The position numbers were made by a program, and so were the translations under genes. From the NCBI GenBank assembly GCA_035236585.1, contig CP141132.1:19381945-19445944 (forward strand): 64,000 bases of DNA, read 5' to 3'. Below are positions 47,520-58,560 of the stretch, in pieces (the stretch's first letter is position 1; the number at the start of each line of letters is the position of its first letter). The notes under the pieces are model-generated. The model was not told the origin of the DNA and did not search any database. It saw only the letters and a list, made by a program, of their open reading frames with translations. Source of the DNA: Warburgia ugandensis. Taxonomy: Eukaryota > Streptophyta > Magnoliopsida > Canellales > Canellaceae.

Positions 47520-50290
47520 ACCATCTCTTCTCCCTTAAGAAAGGGTTGTTACATGGTGCATGGGCGTAATATTCCCTACATACAATATTATAAGCTGGGT
47601 TCTTTTTGGTATGTTGACCCTTTTACCAACATTTTTTGAGTGATCTATTATATTCATCAGATTAGCCATCTTCTAAGATTGAGGCATTCCAATTATCTCA
47701 TTCAACAAGTACCCTGGGATGGGCCCCCACAAGTGTTGGCAGTATTCAGCAAAGATTTTGTTTTATGCTAACACTAAGGTTATAAATGGTATACCTAGAA
47801 TCAACAAGAATTGAAAATACTAATGAGAACTGGACAGAAAAATTAAGTTCGGTCCTTCAATTAGGAACCATATTCAGGTTTCACTTCTTTTCAATAAAAT
47901 TGAATTAAATTTAGTACAAACCAGTACAAAAGAAGCATACCAGAAATAAAAATCTAATCATTAGACTATAATATCCTTATTAATTCATATCTAAATTTTA
48001 ACTAATTAAGGATAATTTGATATTTTTTTAATTCAATTTTTGCAGGACAAATTATGCCCTCAACATAAATTTGTTGCCTATATATTATGGAGGTTAAAAT
48101 AGACTTTTTAGATAGAATTAATGGAGGAAAAACAAAACAAATGTTCCCAAAAAGAGCTCCAAACTAAACCACTCAAATTGTATGCCCTAGATTATCTCCT
48201 TCTCTAGTAATGACAAAACCAAATGCCGAATTCAGAACTCTTTATTTCATTCCTTTTATGTCCTAGTTCAAAACTTGGACATGCTTTTTCAATCTTAATC
48301 CACAACACTAGTTTGATTGTTAGAACTAGTTGCTTACTATCATCAGATTTTATTTACCATGCTTAGTTGAATGATGGCACTACCTTAGTTTGTTTATACT
48401 TTATTGATTGATTGATGATTGCTACAAAGAACTTTAACAGCTTGTCTTTGTTGATATTGCTGAAGTGTGAGTTTTCAAGTCCATGTATAACTAAAGAACT
48501 AAACTTTAACTTTTCAATTGTTCTGTCTTTAGATTGTTTAAGTAAATGTGCATGAATAATATATAATTTTACATAACCATGGGGAAAAAAAAAGAATATA
48601 TTTAACATGCCTAAAGGGGTATATAGGTTATTGAATAATTATCATAGACAAGAATACATTTTCTTTGGCATATACTAGTTTGAATGAGTTCGTAGGAGTA
48701 GCCTATATTTTCATGATATTAATTGTTACCATGACTACTTTCATTTAACTTAAAGAAGCATTTTAAAATTAGTTTAAGGTGCAAACCAATGAGGACCAAG
48801 GACCAAACTGAAGCCAAACACATTTGTTTTTCTTCAAGCTAGAGCAAAACTCAAGAATGGTCTAGTTCCAATGTGCTAATTCTTTATGGTATAATTCTAA
48901 TGATGGGTGGAACTAAATCAGAATCGGACTGCTGACACCCCTACCCAGAACCACAAAACCGACATGAATTGAACCAACAATTTAGGGTATGAAAATTGGA
49001 AACAATGGTATGATCTTTTATATTTTAAATAACTAGATCTTATTGGTCCAACAATAGTTTTACACATGGGTACCCAGACTGAAATTGAGAACCAAAAAAT
49101 ATTAATTATTAGACTCAAATGTCTTATAATGTTATTTTAAACTTTAGGGTATATCAGCATCAAATAGTAATTTAAGTATATTAAATTGTATTACTAATTA
49201 ATTATCTTTTTATATTTAGTATATTTCTTGCTAAGGTTAACACCTAATATATTTTATGTGTGGTTCAGCGTAGTTTATCTATAAATATTAATATATAAAT
49301 GGCAATAGTAGATAGTGTAATGGTAGATGAAATAAAACTCATTTCCTTCCCTCCAAAAGGGCCAAAATTCACACACAATAGCTAGCTAAACCCCAACTCA
49401 TCAATCCCAAAATAGTATATTTGAGGCGCCTTTTCAACTCTATCTCTATGTCCTCTTAGCTTCTCTCTCTTTCTACTACCTTTCTTTTCAACTGATGAAA
49501 GATAAGCCCAAAATAAAAGTATAGACTATCCTACACTTAAACATCAGTTTGTTACATCAATTTCTCTACCATTGGATATGAAGAAGCAAAAAATCACACT
49601 ACTAGTGATAAACTTATATGTATTTTATATCCACAAATGTTATTATTTGTGGTGGGATGTACATAAAATCTCAGTCTTGCTCGATTACATTTGTCATGAT
49701 GAAGATCCCCGTTTTTCTATTACGAAGACTTTGAGAATTTAGAATATGTTTGGACAACTTAAAATTAGAGATCACTTGGACAAATAAATTATTCTTTTGA
49801 ATACTTTTCATGTTGACTCTCTTTATCATTCTCAAGCATAATTGCATACCTATTTTGAATTTGTGTTATGTCATATTTAACTTCTACATGCTATAGGTAC
49901 TAGCAAGATTTGTGTTTTAAACTTTTATGTTATTTCTTGTGTTATATTCTTACTTGCTTATATAATAGTTAAACAACAGATAAATGATTACTTAGTATAT
50001 AAACAATTAATTAAACAAAAATCATGCATAACCTAACTTTTGGAATCTTAATTGTTTATCTCTTACTTTTTTCTTCTTAATGTATTGGAACAACTAAATA
50101 CCCTACAACAGGACCAAAACCAGTTCTATGAGAATGTTTTTTTACTAGGAACCAACTCTAGAATGCTATGGTACCAAGAAATTTAAAATCTTAATGGTAC
50201 AATTATAGTTTTTCAAGGAATCATACCTTTGACACATATTGTCCACACTTATTGAACTCATGTATTTCTTTTAACTTGGATTAATCTTCT
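47520..50290. other. Intergenic AT-rich DNA, no gene recognised
   Basis: Only short, motif-free open frames. The stretch 48900-49100 (ATCGGACTGCTGACACCCCT, then AGAACCACAAAACCGACATG) resembles degraded noncoding transposon sequence common in plant genomes but cannot be placed in a family by eye. Confidence 0.4.
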
Positions 50291-52228
50291 AATTGGTAGG
50301 GAAACTAAAATTAGTTTGATCTTTTAAAATTATTTTATTCAAGTTTTTAATTTAGATTCATGTAAACATAAGTAGATTATGAGGGGAATTGCCACCTAAG
50401 ATAAAAAAGGCTTAGGTCCCTAATGACTCAAATGAGACTACTTATCAAACACCTAAGTTCATTGTTTCCATGATTTAAAGCATTAAGGAGTACAAGCAAA
50501 CCAAACCCCCTCGTAGTTCTAGTTTTAAAAGCCTAGTTAATCTAAATTTGCTTCTCACTAATTTTATAACTTAGAATAAGTACGTGAAAAGATAACATCT
50601 ATAATAAGTCATTTGAAAAACATCACACATACATACTCAATACATTGATCATGAGGGGAAATATACAATGCATACTAATGATTCTAAAGTAAAGGAATAA
50701 ACTAAATGAATGATTTCACATGTTGAAAACACATAGTATGCATGCTATTATAGGAAATATCTAAAGCATACTAAAAACATGTGATATATACTAATTCAGA
50801 AGACTAGAGACATATATAGGAGCTACTATGGGAAACTTGAACAAGAATAGGATCTAAACAAGTGCCTTAAGATAGACACTAGAGGCATAAAAATCAAAAA
50901 TCAAGGAAATATGTAATGCATGGATCTAAAGACATACATGACAATTGGAAGCTTATGATGTAAACAAATGAGTCCTAAATTGAAAACAAAAGTTGTAACA
51001 TGAAATCAAGAACTAGAAACATGGAATAAGGGAAATATGCAAATAGTACTACAATTAGATGGTAGAAACTCATAGAAACACAACTAAAACTAAATGAAGA
51101 CTGCAAAATGACATATACATGAATTAAATGCTAGAAAAATGATTTAAAAGTAGGACTTAAACACAATGAATACTTGAATTTAGAACATGCCTAAAACTAA
51201 GAGATGAAGATGATGGATGCTAGAAACTAGAAATATAATGAAATGCATTGTATCTAATTTAGATTGGAATATAGGATAGGGTGCTTAATAAAAGAAAGCT
51301 AAGATATTTGTTATTTCTCAAAATAAGTCATTTCTCATCAAAGATGATAGAAACAAACCCTTTTTCTTCCTTAATCTTTTCAAAGAAAAATAAAAAGAAA
51401 TTTACAAAAATCAAATTATCTTCTTCAATGGGAGATTCATCACGTACATCATGCTAGACTTCTCTTTTAGAGGTTGTTTATTTTTAGAGTGTCTCTTTCT
51501 AAGAAAATATCAAATGAATGGATCTTTCTTTGGTTCTAAACTCTCTAAAAATCATAAATTCAAGTAAATTAAAAATTGCAAGAAATTCTAGGAGATGTAT
51601 CTACTGCTTCAAGAATCCCCATTCTTAAATTTCAACTTCCATAAAACAAACCCACAAAGCTAAAAATCCTAGCAATTTATATTTTTCCCTTATGAATACT
51701 TAGAATTATCATATTGGATTTCAAGAAAGAGAGTGTAAAAAGATGTAGGCTTTTGAAATTACAAAAATAATGCATTAAAATTAAAGTTGTAGAAATCAAA
51801 CCCTTTGCTCTATGTTTGAGAATTTCCCTTTCTCTTCACGAGAGAATTGGAGATTCCACTAATACTCTAGACTTGAATGAAAGATGAAAATCTTATACCC
51901 AATTTAGAGAATAGAGTAGAGGTTTCATTAAAAATCCTCTCTAAAAATTTTATTAGAAGAGATTTCTAATTGGAAACTCCACTTTACCTTCTAAATGCAA
52001 GCAAGAGAATGTAAATATGATCATAGGATTTTTCTTCTCAAGGAGTGAGATTGAATTCCCTAGAGTAGAGATTATACTGCCCCAAAAGGAATTCAATTCT
52101 TGTGTTCAAGGTAGTGTAAAAATTGGAATTCCTTTCTTAGCAGATCATCTAGAAATTCAATTAGAGTTTTTCTTAGGAATAAGATCCTAATTTCTCCTCT
52201 AAATGCAAGAGAAAACCCAAAATGAAAC

Positions 52229-52301
<73 letters not shown>

Positions 52302-52860
52302 TGAATGAATGATGCAAGAATGAAGAAAGCTACCTACTATGAACTTTTTGTCTAGTCCTATCTATAGAAACTAGGGATGGAAAAGTTGGTAAATCTATGC
52401 ACAATTAAGGGCATGCTCGAAAACTTGATTTTTAGGTTTTTGTTATGAAGGTTTCATAATTGTCAAGTTCTGAATGTCACCATACAATGGCTTAAGGAAG
52501 ACTTTATAATCATGAAGTTTGGGTGTTCTTTTATTAAAACATCCTAAAGAAAGTGATTGATGTTCTAGATTTTGCAAAAAATAAAGGGCTCATATTTTCT
52601 CTTAGTAATAGGTCAAAACTTCATAATACTAAGTATGTGGACGTTTCCTTGAAATACTTGATTTTTCATGAAAGCTTTAGAGATTTTTGTGTTATTTTTA
52701 AATCTTTTATAGGTATGCTTTTGCCTAAATTTGGAGCATCCATTCTTGATGTGAAAATTGAAATGTGCCTCATAAAAATCATAAAGTGGTACAAAATTTG
52801 GTTTCAATACTCAATGGATGAGATTTTGGCACCTTACAATCTTAGGAAAGGGTGAATCCA
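50290..52860 (-). repeat. 2.5-kb repeat, inverted copy 1 (contains a (GA)n tract)
   Basis: The reverse complement aligns in order with 61400-64000. Shared blocks include ACCAAATTTT(G/A)TACCACTTTA, GATTTACCA, TTTTCTCTTGCATT, CCAAAGAAAGATCCATTC, TCTAG(C/T)ATGATGTA(C/T)GTGA, ATTAGATACAATGCA, and the block with CCCCTCATAATCTACTTATG. Both copies carry a long GA/CT tract at the same place. No coding domain is visible; a long LTR or other noncoding end of a retroelement is the most likely nature. Confidence 0.8.
52230..52313. repeat. (GA)n plus (ATGA)n microsatellite
   Basis: About 67 bp of GA repeats followed by four ATGA units. It lies at the position matching the (CT)n tract of the inverted copy at 62036-62120. 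Confidence 0.95.
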
Positions 52861-53341
52861 ATGGATAGAATAGATCAATCAAACAATAGGTTGATGGAGC
52901 TACTTACCTAGTTCATGATATGTGGGTAATATTATGCACATGCAACCATATATGAACACCTAAATTTTTTTTTTAAAGGTGCTTGAAAGTCAAAACGAAG
53001 GGTGATAAAGTTGAAAGATTTTTGGAGGGTTAAGAACATCCAGCTAGAAGAATTTGTAGGGTATCACTCATCTAGAATATGACTCTATCCATCTTAGTAG
53101 ACATGCCTGCATAATTGGATTTTGCTACTCGTACCATATAATTTCTCCAAAATGATGTCTCTCAATCAACCCTAAAATTATTGACATTGGGGTTCTAGAG
53201 GAAAAGATTCAACTAATAGCCAATTGAATGTAATGCAATGTAATTGCCTTTCACTAATTTATGAATACTTCTCTTTACTAGAAGGGTCAAAAGACATTTG
53301 TGGGATTGTGCCTATGAAAGAATGTAAAAGAAGTTGGCCAC

Positions 53342-53530
53342 ATGGAAGAAGTCTTACCTGTCCTTTGGAGAAAGGATCACTCTAATAAAAGTAGCTTTTG
53401 CAATCTACCTATGTACTTCCTTTATATTTTCAAGATCCCAACAGCAATTAGAGATCAGATTGAGAGATTGCAATATCTATTTCTGAGGAATGATAGGGTT
53501 GAAGCCAAGAAGATGCACCTTCTTAGATAG
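53342..53530 (+). pseudogene. L1 post-RT segment remnant
   Basis: A 62-codon open stretch containing CNLPMYFLYIFKIPTAIRDQ and IERLQYLFLRNDRVEAKKMH, which corresponds to the plant L1 block 'LPTYFMSLFKIP..VA.RIEKLQR.FLW......KK.HLV'. It is preceded in another frame by SFGERITLIK. Confidence 0.75.
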
Positions 53531-53959
53531 GATAAAGTGTGCAACTTTAAGAAGAATGGAGACTAGGAATTAGGAAAATTGATGAATTCAATCAAGCTTT
53601 ACCAAGAAAATTGTGCCATAGACATGGGGCAAAAAAAGGAAGTGTTTGGAGAGGGGTACTAGACAAAAAAATATGGTTATCATGAGGAAGCATGGTTCCA
53701 TAAAAATGTAAGAATCAAAAGAAGGTCATTGGTCAAGGAAAACATTGCTTCCTTCATTGAGCAACTAAAAATCTCCTCCAAGCTACTTCTCACTCATGTC
53801 AAATCTATTAATTTTTTGACAGATAAATGGTACCATGATAGTACATTGGCTGAAGCTTTTCCCTAATTCATAGAATTATAGACAATATTTAATACAAATT
53901 TTGCAAATGTTTCACTATCAAGAATTAGAGTGTGGTTTGGAATATCAAGACTGGAGAGC

Positions 53960-53964
53960 CCCTT
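53960..53964. repeat. Target-site duplication (CCCTT), left
   Basis: CCCTT directly precedes the TG end of the LTR-like insertion and is repeated exactly at 56877-56881. Confidence 0.85.
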
Positions 53965-56876
53965 TGTAACACCCCGGATTTTTAAGACAAATTTATATAT
54001 ATATATATATATAATAATGGCATTTTAAATAAGAGCATTTGGGATCCCATGAGAAAAGATTTATTTAACATTTTACTAAACCTATCTTAAAAACTCCGGG
54101 TGTTAATTTTCCTTTCACAAAATGGCATACATGTAATTTAAACATAAATAAATAATCCGCGTATAAATCAACGTCAAATAAATAGGCGCCTTTATTTTAA
54201 ATCAAATAAACGTCCAAAAGACAATAATAATATGGCCCAGGGTCTATCCATCATAACATCCCATATAAATGTCCAACATATGTCCAAAGATCTAAATCAC
54301 ATCCCAATATAAAATATGCAGTCCATAATAAAAATCCAAATGATAATCCTGTTTAATGACTCACATCACTGTCTAATACTATAGAAAAATGGTCTTCAGC
54401 AGCTCTCACGGCTTCTCAACAGCCTTGCCTTTCCTGTTATCGCGCTCGAGATCTAAGGCATTGCAAAACAAAGCAATGCCTCAGCAAGCTATCGCTTGTG
54501 TAGGTACACAGACAATTAATGTAATAAATGCAAGAAATAATGAACAATACTGATGAAAAATCTAACATTTATGAAGATATTGATATCATAATGCCATGTT
54601 CAATAAATGCCAATTTATTCCATATGCTAAAACATGAAATTCACAGAGTTAAAACATGACATGAATCAATAAAATGGAGCATACATCCATAATAAGGGCA
54701 CCCTAAGGTAATGGGTCCCACCACATCGCACTAACATCCCTGATCAGGAGTACACATAGTCAACCTCTGAGTGTCGTCACACCCAGGCATACCATCCATA
54801 ACCATGCTCATCATGCATGCACACATAACAAGAATATGGGCCATCATGCTGCAGTGGCAACCCTCCATGGGTATCAACCACCGCCGCTCTCCGTCGACAC
54901 CATAACGGGAGACTTAGCGTCTGTCCCCATGGAAAGGCTCAGACCGGTAGTGTGGACTATCCATGTTACCAAACCCCTACCGAATGCCATCTATAGGCGA
55001 GGTGTCTATCATATCACAAACTCATCACATCATAATCTCGGAAGGTGGGTGGCCTACTCTATCCCTCCTAGCATGACGCCCACCGGGCGAGAGCACCCGT
55101 CATCAAATATAAAACACGGAAATCATATGTATATGCTAAAACTCAAGAGCACTTATAGCTTGAAATCCCCAAGACATGCCCCTCATCCTGGGGTTAGCCT
55201 ATAAAAGGACCAAATTTACTAAGCCTCTATACTCATTTCCATGTAAATCCATGCATTTTCTATATATATAATAAGAAATAAATCTCTAATTAAGCATAAC
55301 TACTTAACATCATGCTTGTACAAGCATTTTAAATAAGTTTATTCAGTAAAAGAATTCAATTTGGAATAACCATCCTGTACGCAATGTCGCATGAAATCCA
55401 TGGTAAATAAAAATTGCAATTTAAAACACAATCACACATGATGCTATGTTTAAATATGGTTTAAAATCAAGGCAAAACATTAGTTGTCGTCACCTACCTC
55501 AGTGTGAGATCACTAGCTTGCTAATAACTCCCTTTAATTGGTATATTCAAGTGCACCTGTACATGTCACATCACTATTTAAAAATTTTTCTAAATAAAAA
55601 GTGGTCATTTCTAAGTTTTTAAGTTAAAACTAGGTCCGCGTCGTCAATACGGTCACAATGCCTCTTCCGGATCGTGATTTGGACCTCTCTAGCTCCCAAA
55701 AATCAAGTTTTAGTGAAAACTACACTAAAATGGGGCCTGCCGGACCACCATAAGGTGGTTTAAACCGGCGGCACCCTTTTCCGCTGGTTTACACCGACGT
55801 ACACGGGCGCACGAAGACGCACGCCGACGCAGACGTCGTATGGGACGCGCGCCGTGTCCCACCGCGACGGCCAACCAGCGCACTCTCCGCGCCGCGCGCG
55901 GCGACGACGTCATGTGACGTCATCATGGCTGCGTCTCTAAGTGCGTCTTGGCGTCAGCGCCAGGCGCCGACGCCGTTGACAACGCCGGAGAAGACGACCG
56001 GATTCCGGTTGCCTCCGACGGAGCTACAGAGCTCCGTTTTGCGTGATTTTTGCGCCATTTTCTTCAGAATTCTCTCTAGAATCCATTTATGCCCTCCTTT
56101 TGCACTGATTTTGCCAAAAACCATGGTTTTTAAATGATTTTTCTCAAGTTCCTAAAAACATCCCTAGGTACTGTTTTTTGAGTTTTCTGGAGAATTCCAC
56201 CGTTGGATCACTCCCAAATTTAAAGGGTATGCTCTGGGGTCTCTTGTGCACTAGTTGGACGGTGCGATTTCAAACGGATAAGGTTTGATCTGTGAAATCA
56301 CGCTCCAATAGTAGCGTGCACAAAGCCCCCAAAAATCTGATTTTTTTCCTAATTTTTTAAATACTTTCCTAATTAATTTTCTAATTAATAAATACAGAAA
56401 AACCACGGATTTGAGGCTTACCTTGTGCCTGGTCGGGTTTGCTCGTGTTGCCGGGGCTCCACTCGCCGGAAACTTCAGATTTTTGCAGGGCTAGGGTTTT
56501 GCGTAGCATTCATGGAAAACGCTCAAAGTGGAGCGTTTTGGCTCCTAGAGGAGCATCTCTTCCCCACACGCCTCTTTCCACGTCTCTCCGGTGATTTTTC
56601 TGGCACTGGTAGAGACGTGTGGAAGACGGGGGTGCCAGTATCAATTTGGACCCCTGTCTAATACGTCTCTACCAAATGACCAAATTGCCCTTCCAACCTT
56701 GACGGCTCATAACTCCCTCGTTTGAGCTCCGTTTTTCGCGTTCTTGGTGGCGTTGGATTCGTATCGACGAGCACTTTCTAATTCTTATGTTTTTAGGAAA
56801 AAATTTCATCCATAAATTTTTTATTTTAATTTATTTAATAATTTCCTATTTTATCTTAAAATTTAAGGATATTACA
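53965..56876. mobile_element. 2.9-kb solo LTR inserted in the L1 remnant
   Basis: Begins TGTAACACCCCGGATTTTT and ends AAGGATATTACA; the terminal inverted pair TGTAACA.CC / GG.TATTACA and TG...CA ends are typical of LTRs, and a perfect 5-bp duplication (CCCTT) flanks it. L1 homology stops on the left and resumes on the right. Within its 2912 bp I find no gag, pol or internal direct repeat, so a solo LTR is the simplest reading. The part 55720-56000 is GC- and CpG-rich, unlike everything else here. The open frames at 54836-55204, 55725-55913 and 56425-56661 have no motif. Orientation is uncertain. Confidence 0.8.
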
Positions 56877-57167
56877 CCCTTTTGCAAGAGAAATGAATTA
56901 GTTCAATACCTCAATGGATTTTTGAAGTCATATAATCAATTCCATCTCAAGCAAGCCAAAAGGACTTGGTTGCCAACTCCTTCTAGTAAGTTTTTAGCCA
57001 AATCTCTATTTTCAAGTCTCCATCATTCATCACAACCTCTCTTTCCTCAGTCTTGGTTATGGAAGTTCAATGCCCCAAGTCATGTCTTGTCTCTTCTTGG
57101 ATTGTGGCTCACAACAAATTTGAAGGGATGGAATTTAGCAAGTATCTACTTTGTCATAAATCCTTAG
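56787..57167 (+). pseudogene. L1 zf-RVT segment remnant
   Basis: The L1-derived part starts after the LTR end at 56882. It carries RTWLPTPSSKFLAKSLFSSL and QSWLWKFNAPSHVLSLLGLW, equivalent to the zf-RVT block 'W....G.FS.KS.Y..L......P...WK..AP..V..F.W.....'. The Cys/His residues of the zinc motif are not visible. Confidence 0.65.
56877..56881. repeat. Target-site duplication (CCCTT), right
   Basis: CCCTT immediately after the CA end of the LTR-like insertion, identical to 53960-53964. Confidence 0.85.
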
Positions 57168-57555
57168 AATCAACAATCCACATCTTACATAATTACCAAG
57201 TGGCTTGTCGAATCTAGTCTTTCTTTCTTAAAATCTTTGACAACCTATGGGTGCTCCCAATATCTATCCATGATCTCTTCATCCAGTGGAACTCTTTGAA
57301 ACTCACAAACTTGAAAAACTTCATTTGGAAAGCTATTGTTCCAATCAATCTTTGGACTCTATGGAAGGAGAGAAATAATAGATTTTTCTCAAATTCCTCT
57401 TCCTCTATGGCTACAATTATCTTTAGCCTCAAGGCCCATGTATTTCATTGGACAAAATCTAGAGGTTTTGGTCATAGCTCTTCTTTCGTTTAGTTTATGT
57501 CTAACTAGAAAAACCTCATGCTTGATAAGTCCTTCATTTAGCAACTTGCTTCAAA

Positions 57556-57920
57556 GTGGACACCTCTTCCTTAGGGTTTTTTAAATTGAATTTCAATGGG
57601 TTGAGTTTTGAAAACCTAAGAATGGCTGGTTGTAGTGGGATTTTGACAAATCACTTGGGGAAAAAGATGTTTGAAGTGGTAGGGTCAATGGGCATTGTTT
57701 CTTCTACCATTGTAGAGGTGCTTGCTACCTTCCATGCAGTTAGAATATGAAAATAGTTTTCTTTCTTCCCACCTATTATAGAAGGAGACTCAACAAATAT
57801 CATGAAGTGGATTGAAAACAAAATGGAAGTACCTTGGACAAGTATAGTTCTCCTGGAAAGAATTTGAGAGTGGACAATGAATGATCATAGGCTTCTTTAC
57901 ATGTTAGGAAATCTACTAAT
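57556..57920 (+). pseudogene. L1-associated RNase H (RVT_3-like) remnant
   Basis: LGFFKLNFNGLSFENLRMAG, SGILTNHLGKKMFEVV and STIVEVLATFHAVRI match the plant RNase H pattern 'G..KLN.DG.S..NP..AG.GG.LR...G.........I......E..A...A...' with the first catalytic Asp replaced by Asn (NFNG). A following frame near 57785 reads EGDSTNIMKWI, the third conserved block. Confidence 0.75.
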
Positions 57921-58219
57921 GATGAGGCTGATTGCTTGGCAAACAAAGGTACATGAATAGAGGAAGAGAGAGTCTTTACATTTTTAACAATTTTTTTAGG
58001 ATAACTAAATTTCAAGATAACAATGTATTCTCTTGTTGTTACTTTGCACTTCTATTTGAGTTTGAACTTGTTTTCTTCTCCTTCTATCCATGATCAACTT
58101 GATATGTGTATTATTTCTATATTAAACTCTTTAATACAAATTTAACTTATCTTAAAAAAATCAAGTATATTGCCCAAAATTTAAGGAAAATTTTGAGGAA
58201 AAAATATGACTATAGTTTG

Positions 58220-58560
58220 CACCTTTCAGTTGGTTTTTCCTGCCTATAAAAACCTAGCGTTACCTAGAGTTACGTTGGGTAGCAATACAACAAAAATCAA
58301 TTGTCTGCATTTTCTCATTTTTGGCATCAATTTTGTAAAGCAAATAAATGTTGGTTCTCAATTTCAACATGCAAAGAACTAATAATCTGGTAATCTAGTT
58401 TTAATAGGATTTGTTACCAAACAAACACTAATTATTATGAATAATTAGCTAGATTTCTAACTTCATGACAATGAACTGTCTCCAGATTAGAATCCTAGTG
58501 GATCTTGGTGATGCAAAAAATATAGATGACTTATTCAATCTCTTGAGAGCTACATGTTAA
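58220..58560 (+). repeat. Dispersed repeat, copy 2 (unclassified)
   Basis: Ordered similarity with 20210-20600: CAACAAAAATCAATTGTC, TTTGTTACCAAACAAACACT, AACTTCATGACAATGAACTG, CTCCAGATTAGAATCCTAGT and GATGACTTA. Both copies are in the same orientation. Non-coding. Confidence 0.45.

Larger units (their letters stand above)
53195..58160 (+). mobile_element. Decayed L1-type LINE fragment with RNase H, interrupted by an LTR
   Basis: Plus-strand pieces in order: KKLATWKKSYLSFGERITLI (53320-53390), LPMYFLYIFKIPTAIRDQIE with RLQYLFLRND (53400-53500), i.e. the C-terminal region after the RT in plant L1 elements; a zf-RVT-like segment with WLWKFNAPSHVLSLLGLWLT (57050-57120); and an RNase H segment with FFKLNFNGLSFENLRMAGCS and STIVEVLATFHAVRI (57575-57745). 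The 3' end is near CTTAAAAAAA (58151-58160). The RT core and endonuclease are absent, and stops and frameshifts abound. The insertion at 53965-56876 separates the first two pieces. Confidence 0.82.

Noticed and set aside
52553..52855. 100-codon plus-strand open frame
   Set aside because: Lies in the 2.5-kb repeat; its counterpart at 61400-61700 is not open, and no domain is visible.
54836..55204. 122-codon open frame within the solo LTR
   Set aside because: Proline/histidine-rich chance frame in noncoding LTR sequence; no domain and no supporting splice or start context.
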